NCBI RefSeq assembly: GCF_020037125.1
Contig: NZ_JAIQDG010000007.1
Span: 124,001 to 188,000 of the forward strand
Source of the DNA: Myxococcus sp. RHSTA-1-4
GTDB lineage: Bacteria > Myxococcota > Myxococcia > Myxococcales > Myxococcaceae
Reading direction: 5' to 3'
DNA length: 64,000 nucleotides
Shown: positions 20,373-27,937 of the stretch, in pieces
Layout: each line of letters opens with the position of its first letter
Numbering within the stretch: position 1 is the stretch's first letter
Notes under the pieces: generated by a model
The model's input: only the letters and a program-made list of their open reading frames with translations
What the model was told of the DNA's origin: nothing
Databases searched by the model: none
Made by a program: the position numbers and the translations under genes

Positions 20373-20396
20373 CAGCGAGGCTTCGCCGGCGCGCCG

Positions 20397-21380
20397 CTAG
20401 TCCACGCTCATCAGGTCCGACGAGAAGGAGAAGCCGGTGGCGATGTAGGGGAGCGCGCCCTCGCGGTTCGGGTGCTTGAGGTACCAGGCCGCGGTGGCGA
20501 AGAGCGTGGGGCGGTTGAACGTGGAGCGCTCACGCGTGTGGAAGGCGTAGGCGACCATGGGCCCGATGCGCAGGTGGCTGTTGTCCGCCCGGGTGGCGGG
20601 CGAGTCCGCGCCCTCCCCGGCATAACGAGGCCACACGGCGCTGAAGCGGGCCCCCAGCGTGAGCTGCGGAGAGGCCAGCATGAGCAGGTCGGTGTCGTTG
20701 GTGAAGATCCAGCCCTTGCCGGGGACGAGCGTGTCGAGCAGCGCGTCGTAGAAGGCCCCCTGGTTTCCTTCGCCATCGCGCAGGCGGATGTTCCAGTACT
20801 CGATGGACGCCTTGGTGCGCAGCACGAAGGAGCTCACCTTCGCCTGGAGCGTCGGCTCCAGCATGAAGTGGTGGCCCCCGGTGCTGTACGCGCTGTCCTC
20901 CGTCAGGCTGCGCGCGTCGTCCGAGAAGTCAGAGAGCGGACCCGGATAGGACTGGAGGAACCCGAACGCGCCGAAGTAGCGGCAGTACTCGTACGTGCCC
21001 TTCACGTTCAGCATGGCGATGGGCTGGAACTCCACCGCGGGGCCCACCTTCATGCCGGCCGGGTTGAGCTTCAGCACCGCCGCGCCGTTGATGAAGGTGT
21101 CGCGAAGCAGCGGGGACGTGCTGTCCGACAGGCGCTTCTGCAGGATGAGGCGGTTCTGCGACTCGATGCCGATGGGGTTGTAGCGGAGGAAGTTGATGTT
21201 GGCGAAGTAGAGGCGGAGGTTCGGAGGCGGGGGCGGTGTCAGCGGTGCCGGGGCCTCCGTGGGGACGGCGGCGGCCCGTGAGGCCTCGGAGCTGGCATCC
21301 GCTTCCTCCGCGAACGCCGGACCGGCGAACCCGAGACACAGCGACAGCAGGGACAGCTTCGAACGCATCCTCTTCATCAA
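20397..21380 (-). CDS. Putative outer-membrane beta-barrel protein
   Basis: A 327-residue exported protein with a Sec signal peptide (MKRMRSKLSLLSLCLGFAGPAFA). After a Pro-rich linker the mature part is rich in alternating aromatic/polar strands (LRLYFANINFLRYNPIGIESQNRLILQKRL, GPAVEFQPIAMLNVKGTYEYCRYFG, LTLGARFSAVWPRY, LRIGPMVAYAFHTRERSTFNRPTLFATAAWYLKHPN). This pattern fits a transmembrane beta-barrel, although it does not end in a terminal Phe. No family name was recognised. Its start overlaps the end of the bile-acid symporter gene by 4 bp, so the two genes are coupled and may act on the same solute. Confidence 0.7.
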   Translation of the reverse strand: MMKRMRSKLSLLSLCLGFAGPAFAEEADASSEASRAAAVPTEAPAPLTPPPPPNLRLYFANINFLRYNPIGIESQNRLILQKRLSDSTSPLLRDTFINGAAVLKLNPAGMKVGPAVEFQPIAMLNVKGTYEYCRYFGAFGFLQSYPGPLSDFSDDARSLTEDSAYSTGGHHFMLEPTLQAKVSSFVLRTKASIEYWNIRLRDGEGNQGAFYDALLDTLVPGKGWIFTNDTDLLMLASPQLTLGARFSAVWPRYAGEGADSPATRADNSHLRIGPMVAYAFHTRERSTFNRPTLFATAAWYLKHPNREGALPYIATGFSFSSDLMSVD

Positions 21381-22294
21381 GACACCTTTTCGGGGTGGGG
21401 TGTGGGGGGGAGCGGCACTGCGTCCTGCTCGCGGGAGTGGCTTCGGCTGACGAAGAAGCCGAAGGCCGCCGCGGTGAAGTACATGACGAGGCTGTAGATG
21501 GCGGGTGGGATGGCCATCGTCGGGTTCGCCAGCAGCGTGGGGCTGAGCGCGATGGCGATGGCGAGCATCCCGTTGTGGATGCCAATCTCCATGCCGATGG
21601 CCACCGCCTGGCGGCGGGGGAGGCGGATCAGCAGCGGCACGAAGTAGCCCACCAACATGCTGGCCACGTTGAAGGCGAGCGCGGCGGGCCCCACCTGCTG
21701 GAAGTAGCCCAGCGCGTTCGCTCGCTCCTGGTACACCGCGGCGCCGATGACGGCCGCGAGGAACACGGCGGACATGAGGCGGATGGGCCTGTCCAGCTTC
21801 AGCGCCACCGACGGGCGGCGCGAGCGGATCAGCATCCCCAGGCTCACCGGCCCGAGGACGATGGCGAAGACCTGGAGCACCTTGCCGAACTGCATCGGCA
21901 CCGCGCGCCCCTCGCCCATGAAGTGCGTCATGGACAGGTTGATGATGAGGGGCAGGGTGAAGAGGGTGAGCGCGCTGTTCACCGCCGTCAGCGTGATGTT
22001 GAGCGCGACGTCACCGCGGGCCAGGTGGCTGAACAGGTTCGCCGTCGCTCCGCCCGGGGACGCGGACAGCAGCATCAGCCCCACGGCCAGCTCCGGCGGC
22101 AGTCCGAAGGCATGCGCGACGAGCGCGCACACCACCGGAAGCAGCAACATCTGGCACACCAGCCCGACGATGACCGCGCGCGGATAGAGGATGACGCGCT
22201 TGAAGTCCTCGACCGTCAATGACAGGCCGAGGCCCAGCATGATGATGCCCAGCGCAAGCGGCATCAGGACAGCAGTGAACACGTTCGCCTGCAT
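21377..22294 (-). CDS. Bile acid:sodium symporter family transporter
   Basis: A 305-residue membrane protein with about nine or ten hydrophobic segments. The family's hallmark stretches are present: PRAVIVGLVCQMLLLPVVCALVAHAFGLPPELAVGLMLLSASPGGATANLFSHLARGDVALNITLTAVNSALTLFTLPLII in the first half, and EIGIHNGMLAIAIAL in the second, containing the E-x-G-x-x-N Na+-site region. BASS proteins move organic anions or keto acids with Na+; the real substrate here is unknown. It is the first gene of a two-gene operon with an outer-membrane barrel. Confidence 0.9.
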   Translation of the reverse strand: MQANVFTAVLMPLALGIIMLGLGLSLTVEDFKRVILYPRAVIVGLVCQMLLLPVVCALVAHAFGLPPELAVGLMLLSASPGGATANLFSHLARGDVALNITLTAVNSALTLFTLPLIINLSMTHFMGEGRAVPMQFGKVLQVFAIVLGPVSLGMLIRSRRPSVALKLDRPIRLMSAVFLAAVIGAAVYQERANALGYFQQVGPAALAFNVASMLVGYFVPLLIRLPRRQAVAIGMEIGIHNGMLAIAIALSPTLLANPTMAIPPAIYSLVMYFTAAAFGFFVSRSHSREQDAVPLPPTPHPEKVS

Positions 22295-22459
22295 TTGCCC
22301 CCCATCCAGTGTCCTGTGTTGAACGGGGAGCGTGACGCAGGTGGGCCTTCCGCATCAAGCCACCCCCGTCCTGACGGATGGCCTGGCGCGTTGCCTACCT
22401 GTGACGCCGGGCGTCAATGCCGCTGTGCGGCAGAGCGGAATGCCGTGCGGAGAGACGTG

Positions 22460-24076
22460 CTACGGGTTCGCGGAAATGCCGCCCCGGGCGCCGGTCTGGT
22501 CGAAGCGGCGGAAGAAGCTGCCCGCGTTCCAGCGCGGGCGCTCGGGAGTGTCCGCCACGGTGCGGGTGAGCTCGGAGAGCAGCTTCACGAACTTCGCCGC
22601 GCCCTCCCTGTCCATGGGCTGGGCCAGGTCGTCCGAGGGCGCGTGGTAGCGCTCGCGGTACCACGTCTTGAAGACAGTCTCTTCCGGGGAGCCCTTGTCG
22701 AAGCCGAACTTGAAGGACAGGGCCGGCACGCCCTTGAGGATGAAGGCGTACTGGTCACTGCGGATGAAGCGCATCTGGTTGGGCTCGGGGTCCTCCAGCG
22801 GCTTCACCTCGTGGGCCGCGGCCACCTGCCGGAGCGGCGCGGCGAGGCTGGACTCCTCCTGTCCGTGGGCCACCACGCGCGTGAAGGGGAAGAGGGGCAG
22901 GAACATGTCCAGGTTGAAGTTGGCCACCATGTCCTCGGTGGGCACGGGCGGACGGGCCGCGAGGTAGCGCGAGCCGAGCAGTCCCTTCTCCTCACCCGTC
23001 ACCAGGGCGAAGAGCACGGAGCGCTTCGGCTTCGCGGCCTGGAGCGCGCGCGCCACCTCCAGCACCGCGGCCACGCCCGTCGCGTTGTCCATGGCGCCGT
23101 TGTAGATGCGGTCGCCCTTCACGGGCTCGCCCACGCCCACGTGGTCCAGGTGCGCGGAGAGGACCACGTACTCCTTCGCCAGCGCCGGGTCGCTCCCGGG
23201 CAGCAGGCCCACCACGTTGGCGGACTTCACCGGGGCGCTGACGAACTCCGCGCGGGCCTTGAGGCGCGCGGGCAGCTCGAACCGGGGCAGCGGCTGGTCC
23301 GCGTCCGCGAGCGCGAGGAGCGCCTTGAAGGTGTGCGGGCTTCCGGTGAAGAGCTGCTCCGTGCGCTCGGCGTTGAAGATGACGGCCAGCTTCATTCCCT
23401 GGTCTTCGTTGAGGGACATGTCGGCGAACTGCATCGCCGCCTTCTTGCGCGCGCCCGCGACGCGAGACCAGGGCACCTCCAGGTGCTTGGGGTTCTGGAG
23501 GGCGACGTAGCCGATGGCGCCCGCCCTCTTCAGCGCCTTCACGCGCTCGGCGGAGGAGGAGTGGTGGGCGCGCAGGGGTCCGGAGACGGTGGAGGGGCCG
23601 CCCATGAGGAAGACAGCGACCTTGCCCTGGAGGTCCACGCCCGCGAGGTCGTCATGTCCGGCGTCGGGGATGGAGAGGCCATGGCCCACGAACACCAGCG
23701 GCGCGTCCACGGTGCCGGACTCGCCCGCGCGCGGGGAGATGATGGCGTCCCGGCCCAGCACCAGCGGCACCTCCTTGCCGTCGCGGACGAGCGCCAGACG
23801 CGAGCGCTCCTCCACCAGCCTGCGTGCCACCAGCTCCAGCTCCTGGAGGTACGAGTCACCGGCGCCGGGCTTCACGCCCAGCGCGGCCAGTTGCTCGGAG
23901 ACGTACGCGGCGGCCTTGCGGTAGCCCGCACTGCCGGTGTCACGGCCGTCCAGCTTGTCGCTGGCGAGGAACCGGACATGGCCCCACCAGCGCTCCGCTT
24001 CGGGGGAAGGCTCGGCGGCGTGGGCGGCCGGGGCGGAGAGGAGGGCCAGCACGGGCAGGAGCAGGGGACGGGGCAT
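22460..24076 (-). CDS. Secreted M28-family zinc aminopeptidase
   Basis: A 538-residue exported peptidase starting at ATG 24076, which gives the signal peptide MPRPLLLPVLALLSAPAAHAA; a longer reading from 24145 adds no conserved sequence. A protease-associated (PA)-like insert lies between about residues 100 and 250 (DAPLVFVGHGLSIPDAGHDDLAGVDLQGKVAVFL). The M28 zinc-binding core follows: LSAHLDHVG, GAMDNATGVAAVLEVARAL and VTGEEKGLLGSRYL supply the His, Asp and Glu ligands and the catalytic Glu. It probably removes N-terminal residues from peptides in the periplasm or outside the cell. It is divergent from tesB across about 140 bp. Confidence 0.88.
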   Translation of the reverse strand: MPRPLLLPVLALLSAPAAHAAEPSPEAERWWGHVRFLASDKLDGRDTGSAGYRKAAAYVSEQLAALGVKPGAGDSYLQELELVARRLVEERSRLALVRDGKEVPLVLGRDAIISPRAGESGTVDAPLVFVGHGLSIPDAGHDDLAGVDLQGKVAVFLMGGPSTVSGPLRAHHSSSAERVKALKRAGAIGYVALQNPKHLEVPWSRVAGARKKAAMQFADMSLNEDQGMKLAVIFNAERTEQLFTGSPHTFKALLALADADQPLPRFELPARLKARAEFVSAPVKSANVVGLLPGSDPALAKEYVVLSAHLDHVGVGEPVKGDRIYNGAMDNATGVAAVLEVARALQAAKPKRSVLFALVTGEEKGLLGSRYLAARPPVPTEDMVANFNLDMFLPLFPFTRVVAHGQEESSLAAPLRQVAAAHEVKPLEDPEPNQMRFIRSDQYAFILKGVPALSFKFGFDKGSPEETVFKTWYRERYHAPSDDLAQPMDREGAAKFVKLLSELTRTVADTPERPRWNAGSFFRRFDQTGARGGISANP

Positions 24077-24214
24077 GATGTGGGCTCGCGTGGGTTCGGC
24101 CTGGAGCGGTGGCCGCGCGCCCCAACATAAAGACGGGCGGCTCATTCCGCTGCCGCTTCAAGACCCTTCTGGAGCCCGAGACAGCCGCACCGGGGTCGGA
24201 TAGGAGAAGGGGGT

Positions 24215-25105
24215 ATGAGTCGAGTCCTGGATGAGTTGCTGGAGCTCCTCAAGCTGGAGCCCATCGAGGAGAACCTCTTCCGTGGCCGGAGCCAGGACCT
24301 GGGCTTCCGCAGTCTCTTCGGGGGCCAGGTGCTGGGGCAGGCGCTGTCGGCGGCCAGCCAGACGGTGGCCGCGGATCGCCACGTCCACTCGCTGCACGGC
24401 TACTTCCTGCGCGCGGGCGACGCGAGCATGCCGGTGGTCTATACGGTGGACCGGGTGCGCGACGGCGGCAGCTTCACCACCCGCCGTGTCGTGGCCATCC
24501 AGAAGGGCCAGCCCATCTTCACGATGATTGCGTCCTTCCACGGTGACGAGCAGGGCTTCGCCCATCAGGCCACCATGCCCGACGTGCCGGGGCCGGAGGG
24601 GCTGCCCACGGAGATGGAGCTGCTGCGCCGCAACTCCGGCCACATCCCCGAGCGGCTTCGCGAGAAGTTCCTCCACGACAAGCCCATCGAGATCCGCCCG
24701 GTGGCGTACGTGGACCCCTTCAACCCCGTGAAGCGCGAGCCCATCAAGCACGTGTGGTTCCGCGCCGACGGCAACCTGCCGGACGACCCGCAGGTGCACC
24801 GGTACGTGCTGGCCTACGCGTCCGACTTCAACCTCATCGGCACCGCGCTGCTGCCCCACGCGATGAGCTTCTTCCAGCCGAACATCCAGGGCGCCAGCCT
24901 GGACCACGCCCTCTGGTTCCACGGCGACCTGAAGGTGAATGACTGGCTGCTGTACTCCATCGACAGCCCGTGGGCCGGCAACGCGCGCGGCCTCGCGCGG
25001 GGAAACATCTTCACCCGCGACGGACGGCTGGTGGCCTCGGTGGCCCAGGAGGGGCTGCTGCGCATCGTCCAGAAGGGCGAGCGCGGGAGCGGCGATGTCA
25101 GGTAG
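24215..25105 (+). CDS. tesB: Acyl-CoA thioesterase II
   Basis: A 296-residue double-hotdog thioesterase that hydrolyses acyl-CoA to free fatty acid and CoA. Conserved segments are FRGRSQDLGFRSLFGGQVLGQALSAASQTV, VHSLHGYFLRAGDASMPVVYTVDRVRDGGSFTTRRVVAIQ, SLDHALWFHGDLKVNDWLLYSIDSPWAGNARGLARGNIFTRDGRLVASVAQEGLLR. The catalytic Asp corresponds to the one in ASLDHALWFH, and the family's Gln/Thr pair to SVAQEG and the Thr-rich region. The start is ATG 24215 behind AGGAGAAGGGGG. It ends 101 bp before the P450 operon on the same strand, separated by a palindrome; it is probably not part of that cluster. Confidence 0.92.
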   Translation: MSRVLDELLELLKLEPIEENLFRGRSQDLGFRSLFGGQVLGQALSAASQTVAADRHVHSLHGYFLRAGDASMPVVYTVDRVRDGGSFTTRRVVAIQKGQPIFTMIASFHGDEQGFAHQATMPDVPGPEGLPTEMELLRRNSGHIPERLREKFLHDKPIEIRPVAYVDPFNPVKREPIKHVWFRADGNLPDDPQVHRYVLAYASDFNLIGTALLPHAMSFFQPNIQGASLDHALWFHGDLKVNDWLLYSIDSPWAGNARGLARGNIFTRDGRLVASVAQEGLLRIVQKGERGSGDVR

Positions 25106-25130
25106 TTGAAAGTCGCGCTCGCCGAGCCTA

Positions 25131-25145
25131 GCCGTGATTCACGGC
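25131..25145. promoter_or_regulatory. 15-bp palindrome upstream of the P450-peptide operon
   Basis: GCCGTGA and TCACGGC form a perfect inverted repeat around one base, 25 bp after the tesB stop and 61 bp before the first P450 start. There is no T-run. It could be an operator of the P450 operon or part of a weak tesB terminator. No convincing sigma-70 promoter was found in the 101-bp gap. Confidence 0.35.
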
Positions 25146-25206
25146 CTATCCGATACTTCGTGTCTACCTTGGTATTCGAATTTTGCTGTTCCAGGGGAGC
25201 GACACG

Positions 25207-26340
25207 ATGGCGGAGCGCGAGTCGACGGTTCAGTTCGACAGAGAGCCGCTGCGGTTCCTCGATGAGGCGTTTCCCGCCGGTGGCGACGCCGTCTGGTTGC
25301 CGGGGCGGCAGCTCTGCCTTTCGGACCCGGCGGCCTCCAGGGCGGTCCTGACCAACGGCGAGGGCCTGTACGAGGACCACTCCGACTTCTTCCGCACCCG
25401 GCAGGGCACCTTCGGTCCGCGCCCGGTGCAGGTGAGGATTGGACGTGAGGCTCGGGCGCTGCTGCGCGCCCACATCGACGCGCACAGGGAAGAGCTGGCG
25501 GAGTCCGTGCGGCGGGCCCTGGTCCCGGGCAGCGAATGGCCGGACGCGGGCAACTGGTTCATGTACCGGCACCTTTCCAGGGTGCTGCTGGGGCCCGGGA
25601 GTCCGGTCCGGCTGCGGCGGACGGTGGAGGAGGTCGTCGAGCGCGCCGTCCTCGCCGGGGCGCGGCAGCGCTACTCCTTCCTGCGCCGCGCGGTGTTCCG
25701 GTTCCGCGTGGAGCGCGAGCTGGTGCGGGCGGTGGAGCATCGCCGGAAGCGGGGTGGGGCGGAGCCCGTCGACCTGCTCGACGTCGTGGTTGGCGCGGCG
25801 GGCCCCGAGGCACCCGCGGAGGAACTGGCGGAGGTGTTCCTCTCCTGCGTCTTCGCCATCGCGGGCTCGCTCGGCTTCGTCCTTGGCTGGTCGCTCTACC
25901 TGCTGGGCACGAACCCTCACACCGAGGCCGAGCCCGCCTGGGTGGTCCGCGAGGCGCTGCGCCTGTGGCCCGTGGCGTGGCTGCTGGGAGCCAGGCCCGC
26001 GAAGAATCACGAGGTCGCCGGCGTCACCGTCACGCCCCAGGACGAGGTGGTCGTCTGTCCCTACGCCGTCCAGCGTCACGCGAAGCACTGGGACGAGCCG
26101 GCCACCTTCCGCCCTGAGCGGTGGGCCTCACTGAAGAACCCCCAGGCCTTCATCCCGTTCGGATGGGGGCCCCACACGTGTCCCGCCGCCTTGCTCTCCA
26201 TGGAGCTGGTCGAGGACGTCCTGCGTGTCATCACCGGTGACTACCGGTTGCTCGTGGTCCCCCATGGTACCCGGCCGCACGTTACCGCCGCGCTCGCTCC
26301 CCCTCGCTTCACGCTGAGGCTGGTCCCACGCCTGTCGTGA
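25207..26340 (+). CDS. Cytochrome P450, putative RiPP cross-linking enzyme A
   Basis: A 377-residue P450 from ATG 25207, preceded by AGGGGAG at good spacing. The K-helix E-x-x-R is EALR (residues 249-252), the PERF-like region is FRPERW, and the heme loop is FGWGPHTCPAA with the axial Cys at about 325. Two features are unusual. In the I-helix (VFLSCVFAIAGSLGFVLGW) the usual acid-alcohol pair (A/G-G-x-D/E-T) is missing. In the heme loop the Gly two residues after Cys is Ala. It is short for a P450 (about 400 is usual). It is the first gene of an operon with a 29-codon peptide gene 30 bp downstream and a second P450. A role in oxidative cross-linking of that peptide is inferred from context. 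Confidence 0.85.
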   Translation: MAERESTVQFDREPLRFLDEAFPAGGDAVWLPGRQLCLSDPAASRAVLTNGEGLYEDHSDFFRTRQGTFGPRPVQVRIGREARALLRAHIDAHREELAESVRRALVPGSEWPDAGNWFMYRHLSRVLLGPGSPVRLRRTVEEVVERAVLAGARQRYSFLRRAVFRFRVERELVRAVEHRRKRGGAEPVDLLDVVVGAAGPEAPAEELAEVFLSCVFAIAGSLGFVLGWSLYLLGTNPHTEAEPAWVVREALRLWPVAWLLGARPAKNHEVAGVTVTPQDEVVVCPYAVQRHAKHWDEPATFRPERWASLKNPQAFIPFGWGPHTCPAALLSMELVEDVLRVITGDYRLLVVPHGTRPHVTAALAPPRFTLRLVPRLS

Positions 26341-26370
26341 CGTCGCTGCACGAGAAAGGAGGTGAACCAC

Positions 26371-26460
26371 ATGGCGAAGATCTTTCGTTCCGTGATGGCC
26401 GCGCTGTCCATCCGTCGCAAGGACCCGCTGTACCGCTGGTACCTGTACCACCACATCTAG
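26371..26460 (+). CDS. 29-residue putative RiPP precursor peptide
   Basis: A very short gene between the two P450 genes. It begins with ATG 26371, placed 7 bp after AAAGGAGGTG, which is essentially the full complement of the 16S rRNA 3' end and the strongest Shine-Dalgarno I saw in the window. The encoded peptide has a basic leader-like part (MAKIFRSVMAALSIRRKDP) and an aromatic C-terminus LYRWYLYHHI with Trp23, Tyr21/24/26 and His27/28. In the cittilin and biarylitide systems, P450s join aromatic side chains of such short precursors. Here no methyltransferase, protease or transporter gene is adjacent. Pro19 just before the aromatic block might be a cleavage site for a prolyl endopeptidase (inference). 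I know of no exact match, but this could not be searched. Confidence 0.75.
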   Translation: MAKIFRSVMAALSIRRKDPLYRWYLYHHI

Positions 26461-26477
26461 GCAGTCCCCGGTGGGGG

Positions 26478-26492
26478 GCGGAGCTGCTCCGC
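26478..26492 (+). promoter_or_regulatory. Intercistronic hairpin after the precursor peptide
   Basis: GCGGAGC and GCTCCGC pair perfectly around one base (the loop would open to 3-5 bases), 17 bp after the peptide stop codon and 26 bp before the second P450. It has no T-run. Such hairpins after precursor genes often stabilise the upstream message or reduce read-through, which would raise peptide relative to enzyme. Function is inferred. Confidence 0.45.
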
Positions 26493-26518
26493 TCCTCACC
26501 ACACCCGTGAGAGGACGC

Positions 26519-27748
26519 ATGGAAACGCCCCCCGACGAGCTGGAGTTCGTTCGCCTGATGCGGACCCGGAGCCACGCGGAAGGTGGCGTCTTCCGGACGC
26601 ACACGGGCGACCTGGGTGTCTTCGAGCCCGAGGCGGCCCAGAAGATCAACGCGCTCAACTACGGCGACCTGACCCTGCCCGACAAGCTCGCCGACCTGCT
26701 GCGCGGCCGCACGAGTGACCCGGTCTCCTGGAGGGAGGTGCGCGCGGCGTGGCTTCCCCAGATGCGGCGTCTGTCGGACGCCGAGTCCGTCGCGAAGCTC
26801 GCCGCCCGCATGGGAGACCTGCTCGAGGCGCGGCTCGACCGCCCCCTGGACCTGGTCTGGATGGCGCAGGAGGTGTGTACCCAGGCGCTGATCCCCGTCG
26901 TGGTGGCGGGCCTCTCCGCCGCGGAGACCGCCCGCATCGTGCGCGACCAGCACCTCAAGCTCGCGAGGCTGCTGTCCATCGAGCCCCTGCGCGAGACGTT
27001 CTGGGAGGAGCTTCGCGCCATCTGGATCCAGGTCGGCGCGGGCTCGGCGGTCCGCCGCGAGCTGCGCGGCCGTGCGAAGGGCCGCAGGCCCCGCCAGGCC
27101 GACCTGACCGACCCCATCGTCGACCTGCTCCCTTCGCTCGGCCTGGACCGCGCCATCGACGCCGTCACGGCGGTCCTCACCGCCATCGCCGGACCGCCAG
27201 GGGCCGCGGCCGCCTGCATGTTGTATGAGCTGAGCCGCCGTCCGGACTGGGCAGAGCGGCTGACCACCGAGCTCGAGTCCATCCCGGTGGAGGAGCTGTA
27301 TGGCGCGGCGACCCGCGTCGCCCCGGTGACCCACCGCTTCGTCAAGGAGACGCTGCGCATGTGGAGCCCGCCGCTGTTCCTGACGCGGTCGGCCCGCACC
27401 GACCTCCAGCTCGAACAGGCGAGCCTCAAGACGGGGGAGCGCTACTTCGTCAGTCCGTACCTCATCCACCACGACCCGAAGCACTGGAAGGACCCGGACA
27501 CGTTCGACCCGGACCGCTGGCTGGCCACTGCACCCCACGGGCCCTGCTCCGGTGCCGCGTACGTCCCGTTCGGCTGGGCTCCGACGACGTGCATTGGCGC
27601 GGGCCTGGGCACCACGCAGCTCATCCTGCTGTGTCACTTCATGTGCACCCGCTATCGCATCCAGGTGCTGGAGCCCGAGGCGGTTCGCATGATGCTGGCC
27701 GCCGTGGCCCTGCCCGTGAACTTCCGCGGGACGCTCACCCGGCGCTGA
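26519..27748 (+). CDS. Cytochrome P450, putative RiPP cross-linking enzyme B
   Basis: A 409-residue P450 from ATG 26519 behind GAGAGGA. E-x-x-R is ETLR (residues 277-280) and the heme loop is FGWAPTTCIGAGLG with the axial Cys at about 358. The first Gly of the F-x-x-G loop is Ala. The I-helix stretch TAIAGPPGAAAACMLYEL has no Asp/Glu-Thr pair, as in the first P450. FDPDRW supplies the PERF region. The two P450s share the FGW-P-x-T-C heme loop, but little else looks alike by eye, so they are probably distinct enzymes making different bonds. Both flank the 29-residue peptide gene on the same strand and likely form one operon. A reductase is not encoded nearby, so generic ferredoxins would be needed. 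Confidence 0.85.
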   Translation: METPPDELEFVRLMRTRSHAEGGVFRTHTGDLGVFEPEAAQKINALNYGDLTLPDKLADLLRGRTSDPVSWREVRAAWLPQMRRLSDAESVAKLAARMGDLLEARLDRPLDLVWMAQEVCTQALIPVVVAGLSAAETARIVRDQHLKLARLLSIEPLRETFWEELRAIWIQVGAGSAVRRELRGRAKGRRPRQADLTDPIVDLLPSLGLDRAIDAVTAVLTAIAGPPGAAAACMLYELSRRPDWAERLTTELESIPVEELYGAATRVAPVTHRFVKETLRMWSPPLFLTRSARTDLQLEQASLKTGERYFVSPYLIHHDPKHWKDPDTFDPDRWLATAPHGPCSGAAYVPFGWAPTTCIGAGLGTTQLILLCHFMCTRYRIQVLEPEAVRMMLAAVALPVNFRGTLTRR

Positions 27749-27750
27749 GC

Positions 27751-27780
27751 GCGCGGTGGGGGCGAGGCCCACCTCCGCGC
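27751..27780 (+). terminator. Strong hairpin after the P450 operon
   Basis: GCGCGGTGGG pairs with CCCACCTCCGCGC (with small bulges), starting 2 bp after the stop of the second P450. There is no T-run, but the stem is long and GC-rich. It probably marks the 3' end of the P450-peptide transcript. Confidence 0.45.
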
Positions 27781-27794
27781 CTGGGGGCGACACT

Positions 27795-27810
27795 CCACAC
27801 CAGAGTGTGG
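27795..27810. promoter_or_regulatory. Inverted repeat, possible enhancer site for the sigma-54 promoter
   Basis: CCACAC (27795-27800) and GTGTGG (27805-27810) form a perfect inverted repeat with a 4-base spacer. It lies about 75 bp upstream of the -24/-12 element, a plausible distance for a bacterial enhancer-binding protein. It could also be a second terminator hairpin of the P450 operon. Confidence 0.35.
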
Positions 27811-27885
27811 GGTCGAAGCCGCCCCTCTGGGTCTGTTTATACACGGCTGCTGCAACTCTCCGGGACTCCTGGGGTTTTCCGGACA

Positions 27886-27900
27886 TGGCACCCCCATTGC
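27886..27900 (+). promoter_or_regulatory. Sigma-54 (-24/-12) promoter
   Basis: TGGCAC-CCCCA-TTGC matches the sigma-54 consensus TGGCAC-N5-TTGC at every defined position, with GG at 27887-27888 and GC at 27899-27900. It ends 37 bp before the GTG start of the DUF1552 gene on the same strand. Sigma-54 promoters are common in myxobacterial developmental and surface genes. An activator of the enhancer-binding family would be required; none is encoded in the window. Confidence 0.7.
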
Positions 27901-27937
27901 TCAGTGCGTCGGTGGCTCAAACCCCCCGAGGCCCTGC

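Noticed and set aside
22460..24076. M28 peptidase as the leader-processing enzyme of the P450-peptide cluster.
   Set aside because: It is on the opposite strand, has a secretion signal, and is separated by tesB; nothing links it to the cluster beyond proximity.
24215..25105. tesB as a member of the P450-peptide operon.
   Set aside because: A 101-bp gap with a palindrome separates them and a thioesterase has no clear use in a P450-RiPP pathway.
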